Source: Physcomitrium patens
Taxonomy: Eukaryota > Streptophyta > Bryopsida > Funariales > Funariaceae
NCBI RefSeq assembly: GCF_000002425.4
Contig: NC_037256.1
Location: forward strand, 6,233,648-6,297,647
DNA: 64,000 nucleotides
Direction of reading: 5' to 3'
Shown here: in pieces, positions 34,141 to 45,542 of the stretch
Position numbering within the stretch: the first letter of the stretch is position 1
Layout: each line of letters begins with the position of its first letter
Program-made: the position numbers and the translations under genes
The notes under the pieces: model-generated
Told to the model about the DNA's origin: nothing
The model's input: the letters and a program-made list of their open reading frames with translations, nothing else
Databases searched by the model: none

Positions 34141-36240
34141 CTTTTAGAATATCATATGGTTATGTATTAGTGGTAATTCTCAATGTCTGTTTCTTCTTCC
34201 TAGTCCTTGATATCGATGCAGGTAAATTGGTTGTCTCTATATTGGAAATTGGTAAAGCTCTTGGAACTGAATTTGATAGAGCCTGTAAAATCGATTCTTT
34301 CAACAGATAAGATTGTTCTCTGAATTGGATTGATAATTGTTCCTTGGAATTCATGCCTCTTAGAGAATCTTTCAATGGAAAGGACGTTTTTAAAACTGTG
34401 TAGAGAACAAAACAACTTGAAATGAAACCAAAGCCTCAATAATCGGTACCTCATTAGAATGTACAACTGATTCAGGTCTTATACTGAGTAAGGGGCCCAT
34501 TTCAAGACTTTGATTGGATGGCCCCATAATTGGGTCCAATTGGCCCTTTGTTTCAAGATCACCCAAATATTGAATTGGTCCTTTCTTTTTTTGTTGACTT
34601 CTCGTAAGGATAGCTTGGACTACTTCTACCTGATGAATTGGTGAATCTTGAAGACGTTCATTTATCTCCTCGATTTTTTCTTGGCTTTGGATCTGCTCAT
34701 CTCAATTATTGAAATTAAACGGAGCATTACATTGCTGATAAGTATCTCTCAACTGCTTGCAATTTGAACATACTGACGCGTAATCATCACTGGTTATGGG
34801 ATTCGGACATTCACTAGCATAATGACCAATCTATCTGCAACAAAAACAACAAAGTAGTCTTCTTGCACTCCCATCCGGCATATTGGGTGTCTCCATCAGT
34901 ATATACCTACTATGCTTGTTCCATGTAGAGTTAGAAAATTATCCTAGTTGTTCCATTGGTATAAAAGATATTTGGTTTGATGATGCTAGTGGAGCATATT
35001 GCTGATACCTCTACTGCTCCTTTTGGTAGTTCTAGAGGTTGGATGCAGATCCCTGATTAAAATTGGAACTTTGAAAATTTTTGAATGTTCGATTTTGTCC
35101 ATTAGATCGATTTCCATTCCATCCATATGTATTTTTTGTTTGAACTTGATTAACTTTTCATTGAGTCGGTGGGATCATGGTCTGATTACTGAATTATTGT
35201 TGCCTTAGTAAATGCTAGTAGTTTTACGTAGAGTGCTTTCTTCTACAAAATGTACATTGATCACCCGTTTGTCTGGGTGATGGACATTCCGTATCATAAT
35301 GACCTTGTTCCTTATAATTATTATACCATACATTAGGTCTCGTATTAGAAGGCTTATATTGTTTCTCCTTATCTTTAGCCAAATTCACGGCCAATTCTTC
35401 CATTTTCTTTGTTAGATTTAATAACAAGGCTTCATTTGAATCTTTAACAGTTGCATTTGTAAACAACTCCGGTTGTTAATAGGTTGGCAATGTAAAATAA
35501 GGTGTCATCATTATTGACACTATTGCTTGAAGTGGTGTAGCATTAATTGGTTGTTGCAACATAACATTCTTCACATTGGAGGCAGCCATTTATGGATAAT
35601 TATCCATCGACATATTTTCTGGTTGTATTTGTTGGCTTCCTGAACTTGGAATCATCGTGGCCCCTACTGTTAATAATTGGTCATAATGACATTCTTCCCA
35701 CACCTTTGCTCTTGCCAACGATGCCTCTACTTTAGCTGATTGAGCCTCTTTTACAAACATTTTTAATTCTGGTGGATGTAAACTATTAATTAATATCGAC
35801 CATATAAACACATCTGGTATTTGATTATTTGACCATTTATGAAGTATATCCATGATCCGGCCATAATAAGATTCTACGAATTCTCCTACAAACATCTTGC
35901 TGTTCATAAAACTTTCTCGAAGCAGATCTTCAAATCTAATTGGTCTGAAGTGGATTAAGAAGGCATTCTTCAAGGCCTCCCAATTGGGAAATCTACCCAT
36001 TGATTGCCGAATATACTATTCAAAAGCTGTATCTTATAAAATTGTTGGCAACCATCTCAACCAAATGTCTTCAGTTCTACCATTATTAGCCACGCAGACT
36101 GTCAAAAATTGAGATATACGGTGATCGGAATCAGAGCCCGATCAACCCCTAAAAGTAAGTAATGGTGCCACACTTGTAGTTTGGTCTCCTATTGCTCCCA
36201 TTTGTATTGCAGTTGGTACTTTTGGCACTCCTGCAGCCAT
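34141..36240 (-). pseudogene. C1 gag
   Basis: The gag protein starts at about 36240 (MAAGVPKVPTAIQMG). The capsid-like domain at 35590-36000 has MGRFPNWEALKNAFLIHFRP and ARAKVWEECHYDQL. Zinc-knuckle sequences follow: NNYKEQGHYDTEC with tyrosines replacing cysteines, DQCTFCRRKH, and IGHYASECPNP. The C-terminal part (34200-34900) has DSPIHQVEVVQ and KGPIQYLGDLE. Stops and frameshifts are scattered. Multiple knuckles in one gag are unusual, and one or more may be duplicated. The last part is shared with C2. Confidence 0.82.
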
Positions 36241-36570
36241 TGGTATTATCACTGGTCTCCTTACTATTTGAATCTGAATTTTTCTTCCTTTGATTTTTCT
36301 TGGACTTGCAATTTCTTTTTGTCATTTCCGTAGGCTATTTCTTATGCTTAATTGCTCTTGTCTTTCTTTCGCTTGTCAATTAATTCTTTGATAATCCTCC
36401 CCCCCATGATTATCACTCATAATCTTTCATTCTTCTTTACAAAATCAATACTGCCTTGAATTATAACTTCTTATATTTGTAACCCTAAAATTGGTTCTTC
36501 TCATGTTCTCATTCAACATATAATTCCATCTTCCATATAATCAATTTGTAACATTTCATATTGTTATTAT

Positions 36571-36589
36571 TTCCCCGGTAGTGGTGCCA
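36571..36589 (-). promoter_or_regulatory. C1 primer-binding site
   Basis: TGGCACCACTACCGGGGAA, three bases inside the LTR. It resembles the tRNA-Asp site used by Athila/Tat elements with about four differences, three of them G-to-A. The tRNA is therefore likely, but not certain. Confidence 0.65.
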
Positions 36590-36592
36590 AAA

Positions 36593-37146
36593 TGTTGTTT
36601 TTGTTGCGTTCAAGCTTCTGTAGACCAAAGCAATTGAACTAATAGAGGTGGATTCAAACACGGGGAAAGACTAGTTATATGAATTGGGTCTGTTAGTGTC
36701 ACAATTGATTGTATTTTGGCTATCTAAAATCAAGTATCAAACTACAAAACATCGGGGCTTACTACTTCTATCTTAATTCAACTCATAATCCATTCTACGA
36801 TTATCAATTCAACAATACTTCTCTCAATCACAATTCTTCATAAGCAAATAATAAAGAAAACAAAGAGGTAGTACCAAGCTTATCCTAGCTTATCACTGTC
36901 AGTCTGGCTCTCGACTTACGACTCTCACAATCTAGCCTTGATCGCTCTTTCTTCAATCTATTTATCCTACTAAAAGATGATCTATCGGCCAGCAGATTCC
37001 AAAGGTTATAATCCTTTGAATTCTTAACCATTTATTCCACTAACAACCTACTATTACTAACTAAATTGCCTAACCATCAGTCTAATTCTTAAGGTTGTCA
37101 ATAACCAATCAGTAACTTACCACAAAGTTTATTTACCTATTCTACA
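36593..37146 (-). repeat. 5' LTR of C1
   Basis: It reads TGTTGTTTTTGTTGCGTTC at the low end and CCTATTCTACA at the high end. It is the pair of 6131-6693, with roughly one difference in ten by eye. Confidence 0.9.
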
Positions 37147-38010
37147 GTAGCCAAGAAAGATATCCATGAATTGATCATTAATGTAATAAAAAGGAAGAGG
37201 CAAATGACAGTTGAAGCTATTATAGTAGACACATTGGATACTTAAGTAACTATGGATGAGGAAGAAGACATAAGGTAAGTATTTATATAATTTGTAATAC
37301 TAAAAGCTAAAAATAAGGTTGATATAGAAGATGAAGCTTTAATTAAATATGAAGAGACTGTACAAGAGTATCTAATGAAATATGTATCTATGAGATTTAC
37401 TGAGATAAAGAAGAATGCATAAGAAGCATGTATAAATACTTCCTCTAAATGTAATAATGATGGAATGGAAAGTAGTAGCTATTCAGTTTTTTATTGAACT
37501 AGAGCTACTACAGAGACATATGTGAGGTTGGAGGATTTTAAAGATCTAATTTTGGCCTTAGTTGATCATGGATCTAAAATCAATATTATAATAATGGATA
37601 TATGAGAAGAAAAAGTGGCCAATTGATATCAATCATGGTTGTGTAATTAGAACTACAAAAAACCAACACAATAATTTATATGGAGCTTATCCAACTATAA
37701 AGATTAAGATTGGAGATGTGGAAGTGGAGCAAAATTTCTTTGTGCAAAACTCTGCTATATATTTGATAATACTTAGTCAATCTTATATTACAATTGCTAG
37801 AATGGAAACTAGAATCTTGAATGATGGTTTACATTATGCCAAGATTTACAATTGAAATGGAAGAAAAGCTGTGTAATTTATTACTATGAAACCTATCCAT
37901 GAGAGATATAGAGAACAATTAAGAAAGATGTCTTTGGAAGGAGGAAACAACTTTGTGGATTTCTTAAAAGCACCCCTATAGAATGGAGACACATAGATGT
38001 AGATATTAGT
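37147..38010 (+). pseudogene. D1 protease region
   Basis: It resumes the frame broken by C1 with AKKDIHELIINVIKRKRQ. The protease active site LVDHGSKIN is near 37558, in the D-H-G-S form shared with A2 and E. SQSYITIARMETRILND follows near 37775. Stops are frequent. Confidence 0.82.
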
Positions 38011-38019
38011 CTATTCATC

Positions 38020-38155
38020 TACAAATCTTAGTGTAGATAATATGAATTTGTAATTTGTAATAATATTATCTATAAATCTTAGTGTAGATAATATGAATTT
38101 GTAATTTGTAATAATATTATCTATAAATCTTAGTGTAGATAATATGAATTTAAAA
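38020..38155 (+). repeat. 51-bp tandem repeat, about 2.6 copies
   Basis: The motif AAATCTTAGTGTAGATAATA recurs every 51 bp (38027, 38078, 38129). Each unit holds an inverted repeat ATTATCTA/TAGATAAT. It sits between the D1 protease and RT and has no counterpart in A2. Confidence 0.9.
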
Positions 38156-38262
38156 TTTTTTAACTTGATTAGTAATAGATTTGTGATTATTCAAAAGATT
38201 AAGGATTTAGATTTCTTAAATAGAAGAAGGATAAAGAAACAAGAAAAAAAAACTTAAAAAAA

Positions 38263-39489
38263 GTGGATTTAGTTTCAAGTAATGAAGCCATAGTTGGAAT
38301 AATAGAAGAAATAGGTTTAGAAGATGATTTGATAAAGATTTTGAAAAATTTAGCTACAAGCATAGATAGAAATTCTATAATAGAAATATATTCAAGAGAG
38401 ACTTATGATGAGTTAAAAAAGATAGTAGCAAATGGTAGACTTGCTACAAGCTATTGATTGAAATACGAAGCTACAGTACAAATTAAATATAAAACTATGG
38501 CAAAAAAGATAAAATCTATAGCTACCTAGTTACTAGTTGATACTATGAAGTATATTAAGCAAGCAATTAAGAAGCGAAGTATAAGAGAAAGATACAAAAT
38601 AAGACATCAGTTTACTTAAGAATCATTAGCTAAGTTGAAGATTGGAAGAGGTGATTTCTTGACATCAATGGAGAAAAATATGTTCTAAGAAATGCTTATT
38701 GGGCACTGTAAGGCATTTGCCTTAATTCCTCATGAAATTGGATGTATAGACCTTAGTGTTGTAGTACCTATAATAATCTTTACTATGCCACATGTTCCAT
38801 AGAATTTAAAGCCTATACCTGTGCCTAAAGATTTACTTCTGAAATTAATAGAATTATTAAAGAAGAAGGTTAAGATGGGTATTTTAGAACCTTCAATTGC
38901 TCCCTATTCTAATAGATGGTTTACAGTACCAAAGAAGTTAGGAGCATTAAGGTTTATTCAAGATATGCAACCTACAAATAGAATAATTATTCGGAACATA
39001 AGATTAGGTCCAGTAGTAGATAAAGTGACTGAGCAATTTTCACGTCATACCATCTATTCTATTAAAGATTTATATTCTGGATATGACCAATTTCAATTGG
39101 CTAAAGGGAGTAGAAATTTAACTACCATGAAGACTCCTTTGGATTTAATGAGGATGTGTACTTTACCTCAAGATACAACCAACTCAATGGCTCATATGTC
39201 AAATGCTATGAATCAAATATTGAAAGAATTTGTACTTAAAAAAACCATTCTATTTTTGGATGATATACCTATAAAAGAAAATAAAAGAGAATATAAAAGA
39301 AAAGACAAGAATGAGACTATGGAGGTTAGAGGTTGTAGAAAGTTTATCAAGAAATATATTGAAGATATGGCTTTGATATTGAAAAGATTGGAATTAATTA
39401 ATTTCATGTTATCTTTGGAGAAATCAAGCTTTAGAATTGATGAGATTCTAGTAGTGGGACACATGTGTGGTAGGTATGGAAGGAAATAA
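38263..39489 (+). pseudogene. D1 linker and reverse transcriptase
   Basis: The linker has NEAIVGIIEEIGLEDDL. RT is open for 222 codons from 38821: EPSIAPYSNRWFTVPKK, LRFIQDMQP, DLYSGYDQFQLAKGSRN, the FLDD box (ILFLDDIPIK), the lineage insert with KDKNETMEVRGCRKF, and VGHMCGRYGRK. It then stops and jumps directly to the integrase linker, so RNase H (some 250 residues in A2) is deleted. Considering its age the RT is surprisingly open, but it lacks the N-terminal and RNase H partners. Confidence 0.88.
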
Positions 39490-39497
39490 AGATATCT

Positions 39498-40860
39498 ATG
39501 AAGGATATTAGAATTTATTTAAGCACAATGAAGAAACAAGAAGGGTGGATGGATAAAATCTTCAAAGATAATAGACATCAATCCTATGATTATTTGCTTA
39601 GGGATGGATTCTTATCAAAGAGGCCAAAAAGAGGTGATAAAATCCCATTGAAGATAGTAGGAGATCTTGAAACTAAGTTTAAGATTTTAAGAGAATATCA
39701 TGATTCACTTTGGATAAGGTACAAAGGAGTTTGGACCACATACGAAGATCAAGGAAAAATATTGATAGAAGGATTTATACAAGAACATAGAAGACTTTGT
39801 GAGTTCATGCACAAAGTATCAACTATAATTCAAAATTAGGTATAGAGATGGATTACATCCTACTTATCTATCTTCAATACATTTTCAATAGGCAATTGAT
39901 TTGGTAGCTATGCCATCAGGACTTAGGGATATAAAATATTTGGTTTTGGTAAGAGAGTAGCTATTGAATTATATTGAAGGGAGGGCTTTGAGAATCAAGA
40001 CTACAAAAGTAGTATGTACATTTAGACTGGAAGATTTCTTCAATAGATATGGTAGCATTAAGAGGATGAGAGCTGATAGAAGAGAATTGGATGCCGTTGA
40101 AGAAAAAAAAAAAATTCAACAAATATGGAGTTCAATTAAAGTTGACTACTTCTTTTAATCCTAAAGCCAATGAGAAGAGTGAGAGGAGTCATCTTCCTAT
40201 CATTTATGCATTAGTTAAAGCATGTAAGGATAGATCAATTCAATGGCCTAAACTACTTCCATCTGCTTTATAGATTGATAGAACTACTCACAGTATTATC
40301 ATTGGTTATATGCCTATAGAATTAATATTAGGACAAAAATTCATAATTTCAGTTGAAGAAACTTATCTTATATAAATGTTTTTATATTCAAAAGATGACA
40401 TTGGTAGAAAAAGATAATTAGAACTTTGAATCCAATAGTTAGGTAGGTTACATGAAGACCTACAAATTATAGGTGAGAAATTAAAGGAAGCAAGATTAAA
40501 AAATAAAGAAAGGTTTAATAAGACTCATAGGTTGAAGCCTAAGCTTATAGAGATTATGGACCGGATTTTAGTTTATGATAGCAGCCTTGAACATCAACAA
40601 AATTATTTTTTGTAAAACAATGATTTAGATCATATGTGGTAGTTACAGTCCATAATAATGCCACATATACTTTATGTAAATAAGATAGAACCATCATTAG
40701 AATTCCAATATCTGAAAAGATGATAAAGGCTTTTAAGAAAAAAAATAGGTAGTTCAAAATGGAAGACCTTAAAGAATTCTTACTATAAAATTTGAATTAA
40801 CAATATCAAGAAGAGGAACCTATGAATGATTTAGAGCACTTTCAAGATGATGAAGAGGAG
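39498..40860 (+). pseudogene. D1 integrase
   Basis: IRIYLSTMKKQEGWMDKIF leads into YDYLLRDGFLSKRPKRG and the zinc finger (EYHDSLW; the later cysteines are obscured). The core pieces are YIEGRALRIKTTKVVC and RMRADRREL, then SFNPKANEKSERSH with the Glu near 40180. The C-terminal end has VVVTVHNNATYTL and a moderately acidic finish (EEEPMNDLEHFQDDEEE), comparable to the acidic tail in A2. Many stops are present. Confidence 0.82.
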
Positions 40861-40895
40861 TAAGACATGGCACATACTGGAGGATGTGCAAGTTT

Positions 40896-40907
40896 AGAGG
40901 GGGTACA
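40896..40907 (+). promoter_or_regulatory. D1 polypurine tract
   Basis: AGAGGGGGTACA directly before the 3' LTR, nearly identical to that of A2. Confidence 0.85.
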
Positions 40908-41059
40908 TGTCATATTAGAAATGCTTATAGTATATAAAAATTAATTAAAACATATTATATCTTGATAATTATAGATATGTGTTAGAATGGTTAGTAGATT
41001 AAATTAAAAAGAATTGGTATAGAAAATCTTACTTTATTTCTTTTATTTGTTTTGATTTT

Positions 41060-41061
<2 letters not shown>

Positions 41062-41096
<35 letters not shown>
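41062..41096. repeat. (AT)n microsatellite in D1 3' LTR
   Basis: About 17 AT units. The 5' LTR has a shorter, interrupted run at the same place (3340-3366). Confidence 0.9.
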
Positions 41097-41099
<3 letters not shown>

Positions 41100-41631
41100 G
41101 GACCTAAATATTTAGTATGAAACCTTGGAAGAAGGTAGAAGCCTAAGAAAAATAATCCAAAATAGTGGGAGGCTAATTAGAAGGGATGAAAGCAAGGCAT
41201 GGTCGGATGAAGGCAAGGAATGGAAAACTTCATCCCTATTGGTCGAATACCATGTCCAATGGGCTTTTTGGAAGCTACTTGCGACCTTAACAAGGATTTT
41301 GGCAACTTCAAAGGAGGCATTCAAAAATTAGAAGCCAAGATTGTAAGGTTTAGGATTTGAGCTACAATTTATGTACAAAAATTAGAGGATTTGGAATTAG
41401 AGTGAAGAAATTAAAGTCGTTTGAAGTTAAGATGTAAATTTAAGACATATTATTACTCTTTTGTAAATACAAGGAGTTATACGGTAATTTTTGAAGATTG
41501 AAAGGTGCAATTGGAACAACAATTTTAAGGCTTATATCTTTTACAAAAGAATTTTTGCTTTAGGAGTTCATACAAAGGAGATATAAAGAGTTAAAAGAGA
41601 TGCTTCTAAATCAAAGGCAATAAGTAAGGAG

Positions 41632-42336
41632 TATTGTAATACGTGAAGTCTTACTTAAGAATGCCCCAGGCACTTGGCTGTAGAAGGTAGAATGAAAATT
41701 GCTACAACAAAATCCTAATTCTACTACAACACTAACAATGCTAAACAAGTTTTAATCAAATTCAGAGAAACCTCAAAGGAATTACAAAGAAACAATAAAA
41801 AAATCTTAAAGAAATATTAGAATGATTACAAACATATCTCAAATATATCTCAATTCAATCTTAATTTAATCCTAATTGAAATCCGATTGGATTTCATTCA
41901 AACTTTAGGCCAAAAACTAACTAAATCTTAAATCCTAAACAAACTCAAATAAAATTCTAAATCCTCAATTACTAAATCATCAATTACCAATGAATAAACC
42001 ACCAATCTTAACTCAAAATTTTCATGCTTTTTAAAAATTAAGTTGATAATAAGTATAAAAAAAAATTGAAATGATTGGAATTACCAAATAGACGATAGCC
42101 TCAAAAATGTGCTTGGATATCAGTTCGCCTCCTTCTACGACCTTGATGCTAATCTTCCAAAGCCAATATCTCTCTTTTTTATCATTCTATTAATCTCAAA
42201 ATTCTCATACACATAGAAAAATAAGTCTAATATCCTTACACACAAATTTTACTCTAATCCAATTAGTAGATTGCAAGAAATCTTTAAAATCCTCACTAGA
42301 CCTAAAATTCTATTTTTTGAGATCTTGATCCACTTT
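41632..42336 (-). repeat. truncated 3' LTR of E
   Basis: It starts TATTGTAATACGTGAAGTC and matches 8889 onwards and 44701 onwards. It breaks off after GATCTTGATCCACTT, where the internal sequence begins. Most of the minisatellite is missing from this copy. Confidence 0.85.
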
Positions 42337-44640
42337 GGATGTAGATCTATGCTTCTTATTTTTGCATAGGCTAAATCATCATTCATTATTTTTGTTTCCA
42401 TTTATATAGCAATAATATATGGTTGTCCAAATATAATAGGATATATAGAAATATCTTGCACAAAGAAATTTTATTCATAAATAACATCTCATATTGTCAC
42501 TTTGATATTTGAACATGCTCCATACAAATCTCCTTTTAAATTATTTGCTGTTCTTATCATCCACCCATATTCAGTATCAATAGGCCATTTTTTCTTATTA
42601 AATAATTCTTTTGACATCAGATTGATTTCAGAACCATAATCAATCAATGCTACAACTAGTTCTTCTAAATTCTCCAATTTTATCAAAATTTCCATAGTAG
42701 CCCTTGTCCAATGATTTCTAAAATAATGGCTAGAAGCTTAAATGACATCTTTTTTTTTTGCAAATCTTACCCGCAAGATATCCCCAAAATTTTATATTTC
42801 ATCTTTTTTATCTTCATTGCTTTCCATTACTCTTGTTTCTTGTACATTTGATGTCATAGAGTCTCCTATAGATTATCATTTTCTCTTTATTGTATCAACA
42901 ATAACTTCATAAAACTCATACTTTGTAATTCTTAGAATTTCACCAATTGTGAATTCAACCTTTCTACTTAAAATCCGCTCCTCCAATACCTTCTTCAAAT
43001 CTATAGCAGCTTCAATATCTGATTATAATTTATAAGCAGGAGCCATTACTTTTTCTTTTTCAATTTTCCTTTCTTTTGTGGAAATGTTCTCTGTTATCTC
43101 TTCATGTATAGGATTCTTTTGTTATTATGTTTTTTCTCTCTTTGTAGTTCTTTTTGAGGGCCCTTCATTATTTTCATCTCTCCTTTGTTTTTCTTCTATT
43201 AACACTTCATGTTGACTCCTTGCAATATAAGCATGCATAGATAATCTATCTACTAGATCATTCCACCCAATAATTTGTCAAATATTATTACTAACATATT
43301 TTAAATCGTCTCTAATAAATTTTCTCTTTTTAGCATAATTCATTGCACTTGTCCACAAAGAACTAGATTCTCCTAGAAACTCAAGATTTATACTTAAATA
43401 TTTACTAGGATTTGCTTCCACCCAATATGTTGATGCTTTATTGCTTCACATTATATGCACTTTAAAAGTATCTCCAACAAATAACTTCATTCTTCCTTTA
43501 TCAAAATTTGTTTCCAATTTTTCTTTACTTTCTTTTAAGTATATCATACCATCTTTAAAAAAAATAACTCCTTTATATAATGGCTTTGTAAAATCTTTTC
43601 ATTCCCTCCTTGAATGATCTATACTATCACACCACATGCACCTATGTACTACACCTTCTATTGGCCCTAGTCTTTGTTTTATTGATATTCTTGATGATTG
43701 ACCCTTCTCTTCAAGTTTTACAAATTTTATTTACAAATATCTCATCCCACATATGATTTCATCGATGTCCATTTCTTCTTTCTTTGATGTAGCCATTAAA
43801 GGTTGAATCAAAGATGTTAGATGGATACTAGACACCTTTATCTTAGATGCTTGTAATGGTCTTTGAATATCTACCCTATCTTTTTTTTTTTCTTTTTTTA
43901 CTAACAATCCTATTATTTCTTCTACTTCTTTCTAATTTTTTGTCAATGCTTCATCTTCTTTTTTATCTTCAAGTAAGATTTTCAACTTTTCTTACGACTC
44001 TCCATCAATTGCTTGAAGAAAAAGCTCCACCTTACTTGGATCCAACAATTGTCTTTCTTTCTTTGATAAAGAAGAATATTGACTTTTAAACTCTCTTAAT
44101 AATTTTGTTGCTAGAAGATCCTTCTTTAGTCTTTCAATCTATTCAAAAAAAAAACTTTTTGTAACCCTATCACTATCTTCCAAGAAAAACTCATCATTCA
44201 ATACTCGAGAAAATTTCTCCCATGAACCTCCAAAATATCCTATAAGAGACTTTACTTGATTTCTTATCTCTTGTACAAAGGATAATTCAAATAATTGAAC
44301 CATCTTCTTTTCTAAAATATGCTTTAATTTTATTTTCTTTACATATCATCTTAAATATTTTATAATATCTTTTTCTTCAAATTAATCGATCTTATCTACA
44401 ACCGCTTGTAATGCTTTATTAGCCATATCTTCTTTGTGATCTTTAACATGTTACTCTTGCTATTGCATGAATAAGGCAAAAGATTCAAACATGCTTGTAG
44501 ACTTAAAATCTAAATATATATCTTGTCTTCGAATTGAAGCTCCTCTTTCAACTCTACTTGAAGCTCCACTTCTAACTCCACTTGAAGCACCATCAAAAAT
44601 TCCTCCTTCCATCTTCTTGCCTTCCTTCTCTAAATTTTAA
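42337..44640 (-). pseudogene. E gag and protease
   Basis: The minus strand from 44610 reads MEGGIFDGASSGV, then NKALQAVVDKID and KKMVQLFELSFVQEIRN. Next come LEDSDRVTKSFFFE and a zinc knuckle C-M-W-C-x4-H near 43620 whose last cysteine is a stop. Further on are LSMHAYIARSQHEVLIEEK and the protease with ALIDYGSEINLMSKE (42489-42695), where D-Y-G-S replaces the D-H-G-S of A2. The frame stays the same over long stretches with scattered stops. This makes E the second-best record of the lineage's gag after A2. Confidence 0.85.
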
Positions 44641-44677
44641 AAAATGTAAGAAAACCAAATTCCTTCCACCTCAAGCA

Positions 44678-44696
44678 TTTCACATTGGATTCACCA
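44678..44696 (-). promoter_or_regulatory. E primer-binding site, decayed tRNA-Trp type
   Basis: TGGTGAATCCAATGTGAAA. It differs from the A2 site only by C-to-T and G-to-A changes within the 18-base match. Confidence 0.7.
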
Positions 44697-44989
44697 AATA
44701 TATTGTAATACGTGATGTCTTTCTTAAGAAAGCTCTGGGCACCTAGATTTGGAAAGTAGAATAGAAATTATTATAATAAAATCCTAATTCTAATAGAACA
44801 CTAACAATGCTAAACAAGCTTTGATAAAATTTAGAAAAATCTTAAAGAAATTACAAAGAAATAATAAGAAATCTTAAAGAAATATTAGAATGATTATAAA
44901 TATATCTCAAATACATCTCAATTCAATCTTAATTTAATCTTAGTTGAAATCTTATTGGATTTCATTCAAATTTTAGGCCAAAAACTAAC

Positions 44990-45542
44990 TAAATCTTAAA
45001 TCCTAAACAAACTCAAATAAAATCCTAAATCCTAAATCAAATCTTGATCAAACCTTAAATCAAATCTTAAATCCTAAATCAAATCCTAAATCCTAATTCA
45101 AATCCTAAATCTTAATTCAAACCCTAAATCCTAAATTAAATTCTAATCAAATCCTAAATCCTAAAATAAATCGTAATCAATCCTAAATAAATCCTAAATC
45201 CTAAACTAAATTCTAACCAAATCTTAATTCTGAATCAAATCTTAACTAAATCTTAAATCCTAAACCAGATCCTAATCAAATCCTATCCCTAAATCAAATC
45301 CTAACCAAACCCTAAACCCTAAATTCTAAATCAAATCCTAATCAAATCTTAAATCCTAAATCAAATCCTAATCTTAAATCAAATCCTAACCAAATCCTAA
45401 TCCTAAATCAAATCCTAATCTTGAACCAAATTTTAACCAATCTTAACCCTAAATCAAATCCTAACCAAATCCTAAATCCTCAATCAAATCCTAATCCTAA
45501 ATTTAACTTTAACCAAATCCTAATCCTAAATCAAACCCTAAT
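44990..45542 (-). repeat. telomere-like minisatellite, left half in E
   Basis: Units such as AAATCAAATCCTAATCC. More decayed toward CCTAAATC than in the solo B LTR. It is continued at 48341-48800 beyond F. Confidence 0.88.

Larger units (their letters stand above)
6131..37146 (-). mobile_element. element C1, minus-strand non-chromovirus Ty3/gypsy element, 31 kb with nested insertions
   Basis: The left (3') LTR is 6131-6693 and the right (5') LTR is 36593-37146. The flanking 5-bp duplication is GTAGT (6126-6130) and GTAGC (37147-37151). Its own internal sequence survives as 6694-7276, 8532-8853, 21863-24131 and 33059-36592, interrupted by a solo D LTR, A1 and A2. From the 5' end it encodes gag with zinc knuckles, protease, RT, RNase H, integrase and an extra coiled-coil region. 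RT wording (CQDFQKLN, YSFLDGFSNYNQI), absence of a chromodomain and a primer-binding site resembling tRNA-Asp suggest the Athila/Tat side of Ty3. That placement is inference. Confidence 0.9.

Noticed and set aside
41062-41096. TA-rich site of a MITE insertion
   Set aside because: The AT run is a simple expansion inside the D LTR without inverted repeats or flanking duplications.
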